Shown in pieces: positions 40,525 through 49,581 of a stretch of DNA of 64,000 nucleotides. A program made the translations under genes and the position numbers. Under the pieces are notes generated by a model. The model did no database searches, was not told the origin of the DNA, and saw nothing but the letters and a program-made list of their open reading frames with translations. Each line of letters begins with the position of its first letter. Position 1 is the stretch's first letter. Source of the stretch: Verrucomicrobiota bacterium (GTDB lineage: Bacteria > Verrucomicrobiota > Verrucomicrobiia > Limisphaerales > UBA8199); assembly GCA_003176045.1 (NCBI GenBank), contig PSRM01000218.1:28177-92176 (forward strand), written 5' to 3'.

Positions 40525-40824
40525 ATGGCGGAAAGATATTTTCTGAATAAAGCAGGTGTAAAGACCGCGCGCATGCAGGGTCCGCCAGGCGCGGGGCATA
40601 TAGACATCGGCAGAGAGGTCCTAGCCCGAGAGGGGATTGTGCCCTTCAATAATGGAGACGTTTATACTCAGATGTTCCTGCTCGGCTTCGTGCGCATCGT
40701 AGAACACGACAGTGGCTCAATCGAGGTTGAGCACGCAAGGCCTTTGACCACGCCTCAGAGGCGGTTCCTAAAGGCATTGGAAGATTGTGGACGGAAGTTG
40801 GATTACGTCTCTTTGAAACGCTGA
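40525..40824 (+). CDS. Small hypothetical protein
   Basis: 99-aa ORF; no recognised domain. Confidence 0.4.
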   Translation: MAERYFLNKAGVKTARMQGPPGAGHIDIGREVLAREGIVPFNNGDVYTQMFLLGFVRIVEHDSGSIEVEHARPLTTPQRRFLKALEDCGRKLDYVSLKR

Positions 40825-40978
40825 GAAACTAAAAAGAAAGCGCTTAGTACGGCTTGCGGCGGTCCTTTCAGTCATCTGGGTGCGGTGTGGGCGCGTGATC
40901 GACCAGTTGACAGCGATCCTCGCGACTGATTTTTAGCAACGTCGAGTGCGGGTTCAAAATGACCCGCTGAGATTACTG

Positions 40979-41461
40979 TCACTCCGCTTTGGTTGCCTCA
41001 ATAATGGCATCCCAATTATTGCAGAATTTGGCTGTGTGCTCGTTGTACTTTTGGGTGCGCGGTGAGAGATAGGCGATGAACTTGTACACACGCTTGGTTC
41101 CATTCCAGGTAGCCATAAGTTCGTCGCGGGGCACCACAAAAAAATCGTTCTGATCCAGCCAGTAGGCGACCAGGAAATCGGACGCATCGCGCTCCGCCTC
41201 GCTCAGCGTGAAGTGGACGGCATTCTTATTCCGCCGGTCGGTAACAATGTTCTGTCGGGTCTTAACTTCGATTTTGATCTGTCTCCCAAGCGTATTGTGA
41301 GAGCTGCGCACCAAGACGAGGTCACAACCAGCTTCGGTATAGTTTTGGAATACACGCCACTGCGGATGGTTGAGGAGTCGAATTGAAAGTTGGAGGAGTA
41401 CGGCTCCCTCTCCAATGTCCTGTAGCAGTCGCTTTAGATTCTGGGGAAGTTGCCGTTTCAT
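40979..41461 (-). CDS. PD-(D/E)XK-like nuclease-fold protein
   Basis: FQNYTEAGCDLVLVRSSHN...IKIEVKTRQ: D then E-x-K on adjacent predicted strands. Confidence 0.6.
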   Translation of the reverse strand: MKRQLPQNLKRLLQDIGEGAVLLQLSIRLLNHPQWRVFQNYTEAGCDLVLVRSSHNTLGRQIKIEVKTRQNIVTDRRNKNAVHFTLSEAERDASDFLVAYWLDQNDFFVVPRDELMATWNGTKRVYKFIAYLSPRTQKYNEHTAKFCNNWDAIIEATKAE

Positions 41462-41896
41462 AAAATCCGCGCACCTGGCGCGTCAGGAGTGTAGCTGCCG
41501 GGGCAGGATGCTCAAGCTGCTGTTACGAGCCTTGGAATTGCGGCGGCAATGTTGAAGGCGGCCATTGCGCCAGCCCAGTAGAACAAGACCAGATGCGGCG
41601 GCAGGAGGATGATCTTTCCCGGTCCGATTCGAGCATCATTCCTGCCGCCTTGACTGCGGCGTTAGGATGCCACTAGCAGGCCGACCACCCACCGAGAGGT
41701 GTAGCTGCGAGGAAAGTGATCCTCGCTCAAGCAGTGACTCTGGCGAGGATGAAGATTTTCATAACCATGCGCTCCGGCGACGGAGGCGGCGCTAATCGGA
41801 ACGCCGGTCGCGCCTGCGACACCCACCTTGATGTAACTGGATGCCCCAGCCACGGGACTCGAGACACGCGGCATCGTGCAATCCAGCGCAAGCCAC

Positions 41897-43774
41897 TTAG
41901 AATTGCCACGGAATCTTTGGAGCAGGAGTGTAGCGATACTCTGAATGCTCGTAAGTGAGAGATGCACGGAAATGACTTGCCATTTCTCGCAAAGAGGACT
42001 CTTTCCTGATGAGTGCAAGCGCTCTTCCCATTGCGGCTCGTACCGATGTATAAGCCTTCTTAAAGTCAGTCGTGAAGGTTCCGGTCTGGCCAGAAAACGT
42101 ATCCAGATTCAGGCGCTTCCGGTATTTCTCCAGGTCATCTTTCTTCTCATTTAGCTCTGCTTCTTTTTTCTCGGCTTGCTCGGGGCCCAACGGACCATCG
42201 AGTTCGGCTTCCAATTGTTCGATCTCGTCCTCCAAACAAGCGATCTCCCTCTGGATCGCCTGCAGCGCCGGAGGATCAAGCTTATCGTTGACATTTGGCG
42301 GCCCCGCTTTCGGACGCGATGTCTGCTCGGCGTAGATTTCCTCGGCAAGGGCCTCATTCTGGGCGAGGGTTTGGTGATCCATTTCTCCGCACTGAGCCAG
42401 TTCCACTGGAGATAATGATCTATGTGGGTTCTGGAGCCGGTACTGGATCAGCTCAAAACCTCGTAGGGGTGGCATCGAGATGGGGCTGCAGCAGAATGCG
42501 AGCAACCATCCTGATTGCTGCCTTTTGAACATGTACCGATGCTCTTGGACAGCCGGCAAACCCTCAATTGCCTTCTGGGCTTGCGGCGCGATCGGGATCG
42601 CCGGAGCTTGTGCTGACAAATTCTCGATAGCTTGCGCGCCTTTCCATTTTTGGCACCACTTCCAGTACATAGTTCCGATCCGCCGAACTTCCGGACCGTC
42701 AACCTCCGCAATCCCGCTGAAGCGTAATTCATCACAAACGCGACTCGCACTTAACTTCGGCCATTGATTTCCACGACCAAGACCATCCTTGTACTCAGAT
42801 TCATCGTTCGCCAATTGCGCGGACTTCGTTGGTTTGAGAGAGTTTGCAACCTCTGCGCGGCTGAGCGGCGTTCGATTGCAGAGAAGTTCTTGAATTGATT
42901 TAGCTTCGTCAGACAAGCCGGTGCTAATCCGATCGAAAAGCTCCGGTTTCATCTCAAAAAAACGGTGGATCGCCTGCCTAAGTTCACCAGCATTACACTC
43001 TATTAGGGCTTCAGCCGCCAACCGAGACAATCCTGGGTGTCCGCCAGTTGCGGTTTGTATCTCAGAGGATATTTCGTCAATCTGGATTGGCAAAGACCGA
43101 CCCGAAGCGTGCGACTCGATTAGCGCTCGCAGATCCTTGTTCCTCAAATTTCCAAGGTGGATCACCTCGGGACGCGGCGGACTGATTTTGGCAACGAAAA
43201 GTGAGTACATCTCCCATCCACCAGCGAAAATCATGGATACGCGTGATCGGAATTTCGACGGCCTGGTACATAACAGCCATTGTAAATTACCGACAAAAGC
43301 CGGATCTAATCTCGCGAGGCGCTTGCAGTTGTCGAGAAGGAAGAGGAGACGCAAATGGATATACCCATAGGCAGCGAATAACGCATCTAGCTCGGATGCG
43401 AATTCTACAATCGTTAGTTTACTTCTGGCCTGTCGCGGCCATTTGAAGCCGGAAATTTGCTTTTTGCAACTTTCCAAAGTTTCCTGGAGGAGGGCTTCGC
43501 AGATGCCGCGACTGTCCAGAGGTGGAAGAGCTTCATGGTCGAGGTAGATGGGCACTACGGCCAAGTCCATGTTCTTCCCTTTGGTGGCGCGGCGCGCCAG
43601 GTTGCGCTGAACCCGCAGAAGAACAGTCGTTTTACCCATTTGCCAACCGCCGAACAGGAATGCAACGCCTTCATTAAATGGAACGTGCTTGATTAACTCG
43701 CACTCCCCATCTCGGCCGAAACAAAACTCGGCTGAGGGCTCAAGAATTTCGCTTAGTGCCCTCCGAGTCTCCAT
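41897..43774 (-). CDS. P-loop ATPase (STAND/AAA-like) with C-terminal charged coiled coil
   Basis: Walker A FLFGGWQMGKTTVLLRVQRNLARR, Walker B-like LRLLFLLDNC; C-terminal LDPPALQAIQREIACLEDEIEQLEAELDG. Confidence 0.7.
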   Translation of the reverse strand: METRRALSEILEPSAEFCFGRDGECELIKHVPFNEGVAFLFGGWQMGKTTVLLRVQRNLARRATKGKNMDLAVVPIYLDHEALPPLDSRGICEALLQETLESCKKQISGFKWPRQARSKLTIVEFASELDALFAAYGYIHLRLLFLLDNCKRLARLDPAFVGNLQWLLCTRPSKFRSRVSMIFAGGWEMYSLFVAKISPPRPEVIHLGNLRNKDLRALIESHASGRSLPIQIDEISSEIQTATGGHPGLSRLAAEALIECNAGELRQAIHRFFEMKPELFDRISTGLSDEAKSIQELLCNRTPLSRAEVANSLKPTKSAQLANDESEYKDGLGRGNQWPKLSASRVCDELRFSGIAEVDGPEVRRIGTMYWKWCQKWKGAQAIENLSAQAPAIPIAPQAQKAIEGLPAVQEHRYMFKRQQSGWLLAFCCSPISMPPLRGFELIQYRLQNPHRSLSPVELAQCGEMDHQTLAQNEALAEEIYAEQTSRPKAGPPNVNDKLDPPALQAIQREIACLEDEIEQLEAELDGPLGPEQAEKKEAELNEKKDDLEKYRKRLNLDTFSGQTGTFTTDFKKAYTSVRAAMGRALALIRKESSLREMASHFRASLTYEHSEYRYTPAPKIPWQF

Positions 43775-46595
43775 AATTTCGCTTGAGCCATCGCCTCAGA
43801 AGATCCATTGAAAGGGTTACGGCTTTGCCCTCAAGGCGAACAAGCTCATATTCGATTAAGTGGCGAACACTGCTCTTGTCCACGGACTCGAAAGGCACGG
43901 GCTGCTCCGCCTGCGCCAAAGCAACACACAAATCACGCTCTTCGGGATAATCCCTCTCCAAGCGCTCAAAAATCTCCTTGAAGTCTTTGTTGCCCTTCAA
44001 ATCCACGTATCTATCGACCAGCGCCTCGACCATCTCAGGCATAATGGGCCGCGGGCGCTCTGCTTTGTAGACATCGGAGATGTAGCTGCAGAACATCCTC
44101 GTGATGAAGGGATGGCCCCCCGTCAGTTTGAAGATCTGGCTGCAACTTGCGGCCTCGAACCTCATGCCCATTCCACGCCCGAGTTTGGCCACCATCTCTG
44201 AGCATTCGGATTCCTCGAACGCCGCCAGATAGGCTTCCTCAAAGAAGTTGAAAACCGGATTGTCCCGTCTATCGAACTGCGCAGCTTCCTGTATGCCGGG
44301 GTTTGCGGCAGTCACGATCATAGTAAAATCTTTTGTTTCCTGGCATACTGCTCTGAAATAGCTCAAAAACTCAAAGAACCCTCGACAGCCTGGCTCATGC
44401 AAATGAGGCAGAAGACGTTCCACCTCGTCCAGCATTAGAACCACCTTCGGCCGCGGGCTAATTTGAGTTGAGCCGATTTTCTTCAGGACATTTCGCAGAT
44501 CGGCATCAAAGGCTAGCTCAATCTTGAAGTCCGACGGAACATCAGCAAACTGCTCAAAAACACCGCCGAGCCTCCACTTGAAGTCAGGGCTGAGATGGCT
44601 GCTGTGAAGCCTCAACTCGTTCGCCAATCCCCAGTAGAGGTAGTTAGTATCTCTCTCGGATGAAAGCTTCAGTAGATCGCTATAAAGGACGACATCACCA
44701 GAGATGCTACATCGGCGGCAAAACTCTTGTAGAAGCGACGTTTTTCCGACTTTTCGCAGCCCAAAAATCCCAACCGCACGGCTTCCGGACACGGCCGAGG
44801 CGATCCGGGCAAGGGCGTTCGTTCGCCCGAAAAACCGGTCCCCCTGAACCGGGCTGTTAGTCGCGAACAGATCCCTCTGGAATAACCATTTATCTAAAGC
44901 TTCGCGAAGCTTCTTCAGTGCCGCCTGACGCTCAATTTCTTCTTGAGGAATGGAAGGACCCGCGGCGGGCAGGTGCGATTGCTCCGTGGTTTTGGGCTTC
45001 CGCTCAATTTCCTCTTGGGAAATGGGGATGATCGCAGGACAATGTTCGCGGCGGTCGGAGATGCGAGTGTTCAGTATCCTCTGGATTTCTTCCGAAAGTG
45101 AGGCCATAAACAAGACAGCAGCCCCCTCTCCACAGCCATTGTCTCGGCCCCATGTTCTGATCCTTTCATCAAAGGCGTCCAGGTCCTGGAGCGTAACCTC
45201 TGATTGAAACTTGCAGCATACAAGCATCAGATTCGGAAGTCCGTAACTCTCCGCTAGTTCGGGATTGTTCATCTTGACGACCAGGTCGCCTGCTGTTGTG
45301 CGGTCAGTAAGCATTTGTGCGCGGACAATTTCAAAGCCCGCTGACCTAAGGAAACCAACTACCAAATTCCCGCGATAATGCTGATGCCGAAATCTCGCTA
45401 ACTCGAAATTACGCTTGTCTCTTTCGAAAGGGAGACCTCGATTGCCGAACTTTTCGGACGCTTCCTCATAATAGCGGATGGCCGCCTTCAGAGCTGTGCC
45501 ATCTCGATCCGCCATACGATTGAACGTTCGGGCCAAGCTTAGCAATATCCCCTTTTCTCCAGATTGCTCCGCGCGCCTGCGGGAAAGCGTTAAGCCATGT
45601 TCCAGCAACCTTATAGCACCTGCGAAATCGCCAACAGATGCTGCGAGAAGTCCGGCGTGTTCGTGGATAATGGGGTTGCTAGGGAAGCGCCGGATACCAG
45701 ATTCAAAGACGCGCGCAGCCTCTTTTTCTTGCCCCAGCGCTCGGCGCATAGCTGCATAACTCAAAACAGCGCGAGGGCTGGGAGATTCGCGCATCGCACG
45801 CTCGTACAGTTCACCAGCCGCTGAAAAGTCGCCTCTTTCTCTCGCTAAGAGTGCCCTCGCAAGCAACTCGTCACCACTCCTTGAGAACGGGACGTCATCG
45901 AAAGCTCGTTCACGGCGTCCAGGTCCTATTCTCGTCGGCGCTGCATCAAACGCTTCCAGCCGCGGAGGTTGCTTGCGCCGGTTCTGCTCGAGCCTGCACC
46001 TGATACTGGACCCGGGTTCGACAGGAACATCCGGATTCTGAAGTTGGGAGAAATGAAGAAAAGCTGTGCGTCCGTCTGGTAATTCCAGAATGCCAAAGTA
46101 CCGGTCCGGATTCACGTACCGCAGAACAGCCAGCACATAGCTGCTGTCGTCCTCGGGATCCACCCCCTCGTACGCTTCTCTATCATCATCGAAGGCAATC
46201 ACATCCGTCGCCAAAACACCCCGCAGCACGGATACCGGGGTGAATTCGACGCGTTCGCGAGGGGAAAGCATACCTCCGGGTTTCCGGAGAGAGGTGCTGT
46301 TAACAAGGACTAAACCGGGGATTCTAGTCTGGTCGTCGCAACGGATATAGCCGTGATAACCATACGTGAGACTTGGAACCCACGACTCCACGTGCCCCCG
46401 AAGCCTCTCCTGCCGAGCCCGCATGTGAACCTCTTCCAACTCCCGAGAGAAGGAAATCGGGGGAAGATTGAAAGGCCGCGGTCGTGACACGGGTCCTCGC
46501 TTGAAGTACGCCTGGCGAGCCACAGGAGCCCTTGATGCCGGCTTGCGTTGCTGGTAGGGCCTACGAGACAGGCGACGGAATGGTTGTCGATTCAT
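43740..46595 (-). CDS. Multidomain ATPase: cold-shock-like OB folds, TPR repeats, Mrr/REase-like segment, STAND/AAA NTPase
   Basis: YGYHGYIRCDDQTRIPGLVLVNSTSL; YFGILELPDGRTAFLHFSQLQ; TPR-like LLARALLARERGDFSAAGELYERAMRESP; AGFEIVRAQMLTDRTTAGDLVV...LMLVCCKFQ; GIFGLRKVGKTSLLQEFCRR; VVLMLDEVERLLPHL. Confidence 0.75.
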   Translation of the reverse strand: MNRQPFRRLSRRPYQQRKPASRAPVARQAYFKRGPVSRPRPFNLPPISFSRELEEVHMRARQERLRGHVESWVPSLTYGYHGYIRCDDQTRIPGLVLVNSTSLRKPGGMLSPRERVEFTPVSVLRGVLATDVIAFDDDREAYEGVDPEDDSSYVLAVLRYVNPDRYFGILELPDGRTAFLHFSQLQNPDVPVEPGSSIRCRLEQNRRKQPPRLEAFDAAPTRIGPGRRERAFDDVPFSRSGDELLARALLARERGDFSAAGELYERAMRESPSPRAVLSYAAMRRALGQEKEAARVFESGIRRFPSNPIIHEHAGLLAASVGDFAGAIRLLEHGLTLSRRRAEQSGEKGILLSLARTFNRMADRDGTALKAAIRYYEEASEKFGNRGLPFERDKRNFELARFRHQHYRGNLVVGFLRSAGFEIVRAQMLTDRTTAGDLVVKMNNPELAESYGLPNLMLVCCKFQSEVTLQDLDAFDERIRTWGRDNGCGEGAAVLFMASLSEEIQRILNTRISDRREHCPAIIPISQEEIERKPKTTEQSHLPAAGPSIPQEEIERQAALKKLREALDKWLFQRDLFATNSPVQGDRFFGRTNALARIASAVSGSRAVGIFGLRKVGKTSLLQEFCRRCSISGDVVLYSDLLKLSSERDTNYLYWGLANELRLHSSHLSPDFKWRLGGVFEQFADVPSDFKIELAFDADLRNVLKKIGSTQISPRPKVVLMLDEVERLLPHLHEPGCRGFFEFLSYFRAVCQETKDFTMIVTAANPGIQEAAQFDRRDNPVFNFFEEAYLAAFEESECSEMVAKLGRGMGMRFEAASCSQIFKLTGGHPFITRMFCSYISDVYKAERPRPIMPEMVEALVDRYVDLKGNKDFKEIFERLERDYPEERDLCVALAQAEQPVPFESVDKSSVRHLIEYELVRLEGKAVTLSMDLLRRWLKRNYGDSEGTKRNS

Positions 46596-47349
46596 CTTCG
46601 AATTTCCTTTTTGCAAGTTGTTGGGCGAATGTGGAGTGGATTCGGATGCGTGGGACGCGCACGCGCGAAGGGGGGAGCCCAAAGCGCTGCGAAGCATTCG
46701 GCAGGGCAGGCTTAGGCCGGGTGAGGTCGAGCCCGATGTTCAGGCTAGCGTCGAAGAGGTCCCTGCGATCTCGGAGACGGCGACTCGCACAGCCAGGCAC
46801 AGAGAGAGTGTAGACTTTTTTGGTCGGGTGCGCCCTTTTTACACCCCTAGCGATTGCAATCGAAAGATCGCCGTCACCGGATCCTATTAAGATAGCATCA
46901 CCGCTCCATTGAAGAGCAGCACGGCCAGCTTCGAAGCAGATGTCCATGTCAGCATTGGCTAATTTTCGTGTGCCGGCCTTAGTTCTAATCGTTTCCTGCG
47001 GAACCGTCAACGTGCTCCAACCCCTCGTCTGAAGATAGCGCTCGCGTTGGGTGCTGTTCGGCGGAGCGGTAAGCACCGCCAGTGGGACTACTTCGCCTGC
47101 CACAGACCTTACGCGATCCAACAAGCGGCGGTAGGAAAGCTTGCGGCGGTGTCTCTGCATCGAGATTCTCAGGTTGTCCTCATCCACGAGCACCAGGACC
47201 CGGAGGCCTGTAATAACTGAAAAGTCGGTCGCAGCAGGCAGAGGTTGAAGCCGTCCAGATTGACACCTTTTCGGAGGCTGAGAAACGGGTGCCCGCAGAT
47301 GTTCATGCGCCGCAGAACATCCGAGGTTTTTGCTAATTCGTTGATTCAT
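46561..47349 (-). CDS. NYN-domain (LabA/PIN-like) putative RNase
   Basis: VLVLVDEDNLRISMQ, KLANADMDICFEAGRAAL, ILIGSGDGDLSIAIARGVK: NYN acidic residues present; start could be upstream at 47454. Confidence 0.82.
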   Translation of the reverse strand: MNQRISKNLGCSAAHEHLRAPVSQPPKRCQSGRLQPLPAATDFSVITGLRVLVLVDEDNLRISMQRHRRKLSYRRLLDRVRSVAGEVVPLAVLTAPPNSTQRERYLQTRGWSTLTVPQETIRTKAGTRKLANADMDICFEAGRAALQWSGDAILIGSGDGDLSIAIARGVKRAHPTKKVYTLSVPGCASRRLRDRRDLFDASLNIGLDLTRPKPALPNASQRFGLPPSRVRVPRIRIHSTFAQQLAKRKFEDESTTIPSPVS

Positions 47350-47404
47350 AAGAGTAAGGGAAATATTGAGAGGAGGCGGTCGTGCCGCCTCCCCTCGGGA
47401 TGAT

Positions 47405-48157
47405 TCAATTTGCTCGGATCGCCCGAGCCTGTATGCCCCTCGTTGTCTGAACAAGCAGGGCTGTGAGTTGTTGGCCTACCCTGAACCGGAAGCCAGGTGG
47501 CGCGAATCTGAGGTGGAGGTAGACCCCCTTCCGGCCCCTTTCCATCCCTTCCGCAAAGGCGTAAGGGCCATTCCCGGTTTGCGTGACAGTCAGGCATTGG
47601 CGCACCTCTGATGCCACATGGAAATTTGCCTGCTGCCTGCCGCCTGTAATCTTACTGGCGTGGTCTGAGGCAAAGGTGTCGCCAGGCCGTTTTTGGAACG
47701 TTTCAACCGGACCCCAGTTAAGCTTGAGCAGGTGCCGATAAGCCTCAATTTTGCGGTGGTGCTGAAGCACGATTCGATGATTCGCAACGGTCTCGCGCTG
47801 AATAACGGGCAACTCGACCCCCGAATTGATCTCTGCGCGCCTGCAGGTCGCTGTTTGGCACGAGAAGTGTATCTTGAACTCGAACAAAACGGAGTTGTCC
47901 TGAGCCAAAAGCTCAAGGCGGATCGAATCGAGGTCCTCATGCGCCAGCATAACCTCGAAATCATGCTGGTACTTCCATTTTTCCTCTTTGGGCCAAAGAG
48001 TAAGGCCATAGCTGCGCGCTATTGTGCCGAATTGAGATGTGATCTTCCTGGCATGCAATTCCAGCGGGCCAGGCGTGCGGCATGCGCTTTCGCCAGCCCC
48101 ACGGTCCCTGGACTCGACACGGTGGTTCCAACGAAGTCGGTCTAATGTATTGAACAT
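47405..48157 (-). CDS. Hypothetical protein with C-terminal degenerate cold-shock/OB-like segment
   Basis: NGPYAFAEGMERGRKGVYLHLRFAPPGFRFRVGQQLTALLVQTTRGIQARAI; in the same tight operon. Confidence 0.5.
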   Translation of the reverse strand: MFNTLDRLRWNHRVESRDRGAGESACRTPGPLELHARKITSQFGTIARSYGLTLWPKEEKWKYQHDFEVMLAHEDLDSIRLELLAQDNSVLFEFKIHFSCQTATCRRAEINSGVELPVIQRETVANHRIVLQHHRKIEAYRHLLKLNWGPVETFQKRPGDTFASDHASKITGGRQQANFHVASEVRQCLTVTQTGNGPYAFAEGMERGRKGVYLHLRFAPPGFRFRVGQQLTALLVQTTRGIQARAIRAN

Positions 48158-48225
48158 TTTCACAAGTTTAAGGAAGCTTTTTTGGTGTCGGGCTGGAGGA
48201 TGCCAGCCCGACAACCAGGTTGAGT

Positions 48226-48843
48226 TTAGCCGAGCCGAACCTCCAACGCAGACCAACCACGTGGGGTCTTTGCTGGGAGGAATGACAAATGATCGCCCAA
48301 GCGCAGTAGTGCCCCCCCCTGAAGCTGCGAACAGTGAACGAAGAAACGGCGGCCTCCCGGCTTTTCCGTGATCTGGCCGTAGTTCCCGTTAGGCGCAACG
48401 CGGGAGACGATACCCCAGCAGCGCGCTTCTGCTCTGCCGGCATTTTGGTATGGCAGGCTGTAGGTCATCACGCGGGTTCGCCAGGCGGCCTGTGCTCGGG
48501 GACCAGCGGGGAGAAACTCCAGTGGGCCAATGATGAGGGCGTCCCCTAATTGGAGGGGGCCGGATCCATTTAGGAGTTTGTGGTCCACCCTGATCTTTCC
48601 CAATGCTTCGTTTCTGGCGACGGCAGCCAACCCGAAGATCGGCCCGACTTGGATGACTTGCGCTTGAAACAAGTCCATCGTCTGGCCGGTGGTATGATTG
48701 ATGTAACTGGTACTGCCAGCGGCATGGCCGCCGCCAGCCCTGTTTATAACGCTCCCCTGAAAGGGGAGGCTTTTCGGACTGTCATTTATTTGTCTCATAA
48801 CTGTCTCGATCGTTGTTCTCAGGACGGCTCGTTTGCCTTCCAC
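48226..48843 (-). CDS. Cold-shock-domain-like protein
   Basis: CWGIVSRVAPNGNYGQITEKPGGRRFFVHCSQLQGGALLRLGDHLSFLPAKTPRGWSALEVRL; start could be 48798. Confidence 0.65.
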   Translation of the reverse strand: MEGKRAVLRTTIETVMRQINDSPKSLPFQGSVINRAGGGHAAGSTSYINHTTGQTMDLFQAQVIQVGPIFGLAAVARNEALGKIRVDHKLLNGSGPLQLGDALIIGPLEFLPAGPRAQAAWRTRVMTYSLPYQNAGRAEARCWGIVSRVAPNGNYGQITEKPGGRRFFVHCSQLQGGALLRLGDHLSFLPAKTPRGWSALEVRLG

Positions 48844-48851
48844 CTAATAAG

Positions 48852-48911
48852 GGGTTACAGCCGAAATCGCAGTTGCTACTCAGGAAGTAGCAAAATCGGC
48901 ATGAGTAACCC
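48852..48911. promoter_or_regulatory. Nested inverted repeat (imperfect long hairpin) in the divergent intergenic region
   Basis: GGGTTAC(48852-48858)/GTAACCC(48905-48911); GCCGA(48860-48864)/TCGGC(48896-48900); TTGCTACT(48873-48880)/AGTAGCAA(48886-48893). Confidence 0.75.
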
Positions 48912-49131
48912 TCTGTCGGTCCTGGCCACAACAGCCGGCAGCATAGACCTGGTCGGGAACAGCATCACATACGTCCTTATGTGCCAGGCTCACCGTCGCG
49001 GCACAGGCGTGGGCCCTATAGGATACGGTTTTCAAAAAGGAACCTCTGAGGGTCATGAAAAAGCCCGCTAAACATTCCTCCAGACAAGCCGCTTTTCGGT
49101 TCACTCGGCGTCAAAAAAATGCAATCCTTCC

Positions 49132-49581
49132 ATGCGTAAGATGAAACGGTCCCGGAACACGAAATACGCCAGCCTGACCCTGCTCGGAAATTCCGAGGCC
49201 GCTTTCCCAAGGTCACCTGGCCATGCGAAAATCGAGACTTTCCCAAATCCGAAACCGGCTCGGGATTACTCGATCCGGCTCGACTGCCCTGATTTCACTT
49301 CGCTTTGCCCGGTTACGGGGGCGCCTGATTTTGCCGAAATACTAGTTGAGTATGTCCCCGATAAGCACTGCCTCGAAACCAAATCCTTGAAGCTATACCT
49401 GTCCGCGTATCGGAACGTTCACTCCTTCAACGAACAGGTCATCAACAGCATTCTTGACGACCTGGTGCGCGTCTGCCGGCCTCGGCAGATGAAGATTGAA
49501 GGCAAATTCGTGCCCCGCGGCGGCATATCGCTTTCCGTCTCCGCTGAGCACCCAAATCCAAAACTGCAAAATTTCCCATGA
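49132..49581 (+). CDS. queF: 7-cyano-7-deazaguanine (preQ0) reductase QueF-like
   Basis: DFTSLCPVTGAPDFAEILVEYVPDKHCLETKSLKLYLSAYRNVHSFNEQVINSILDDLV. Confidence 0.92.
   Translation: MRKMKRSRNTKYASLTLLGNSEAAFPRSPGHAKIETFPNPKPARDYSIRLDCPDFTSLCPVTGAPDFAEILVEYVPDKHCLETKSLKLYLSAYRNVHSFNEQVINSILDDLVRVCRPRQMKIEGKFVPRGGISLSVSAEHPNPKLQNFP

Noticed and set aside
48852-49131. preQ1 riboswitch upstream of queF
   Set aside because: No match by eye to the preQ1-I consensus; the nested hairpin has different geometry. Other classes cannot be excluded without covariance models.
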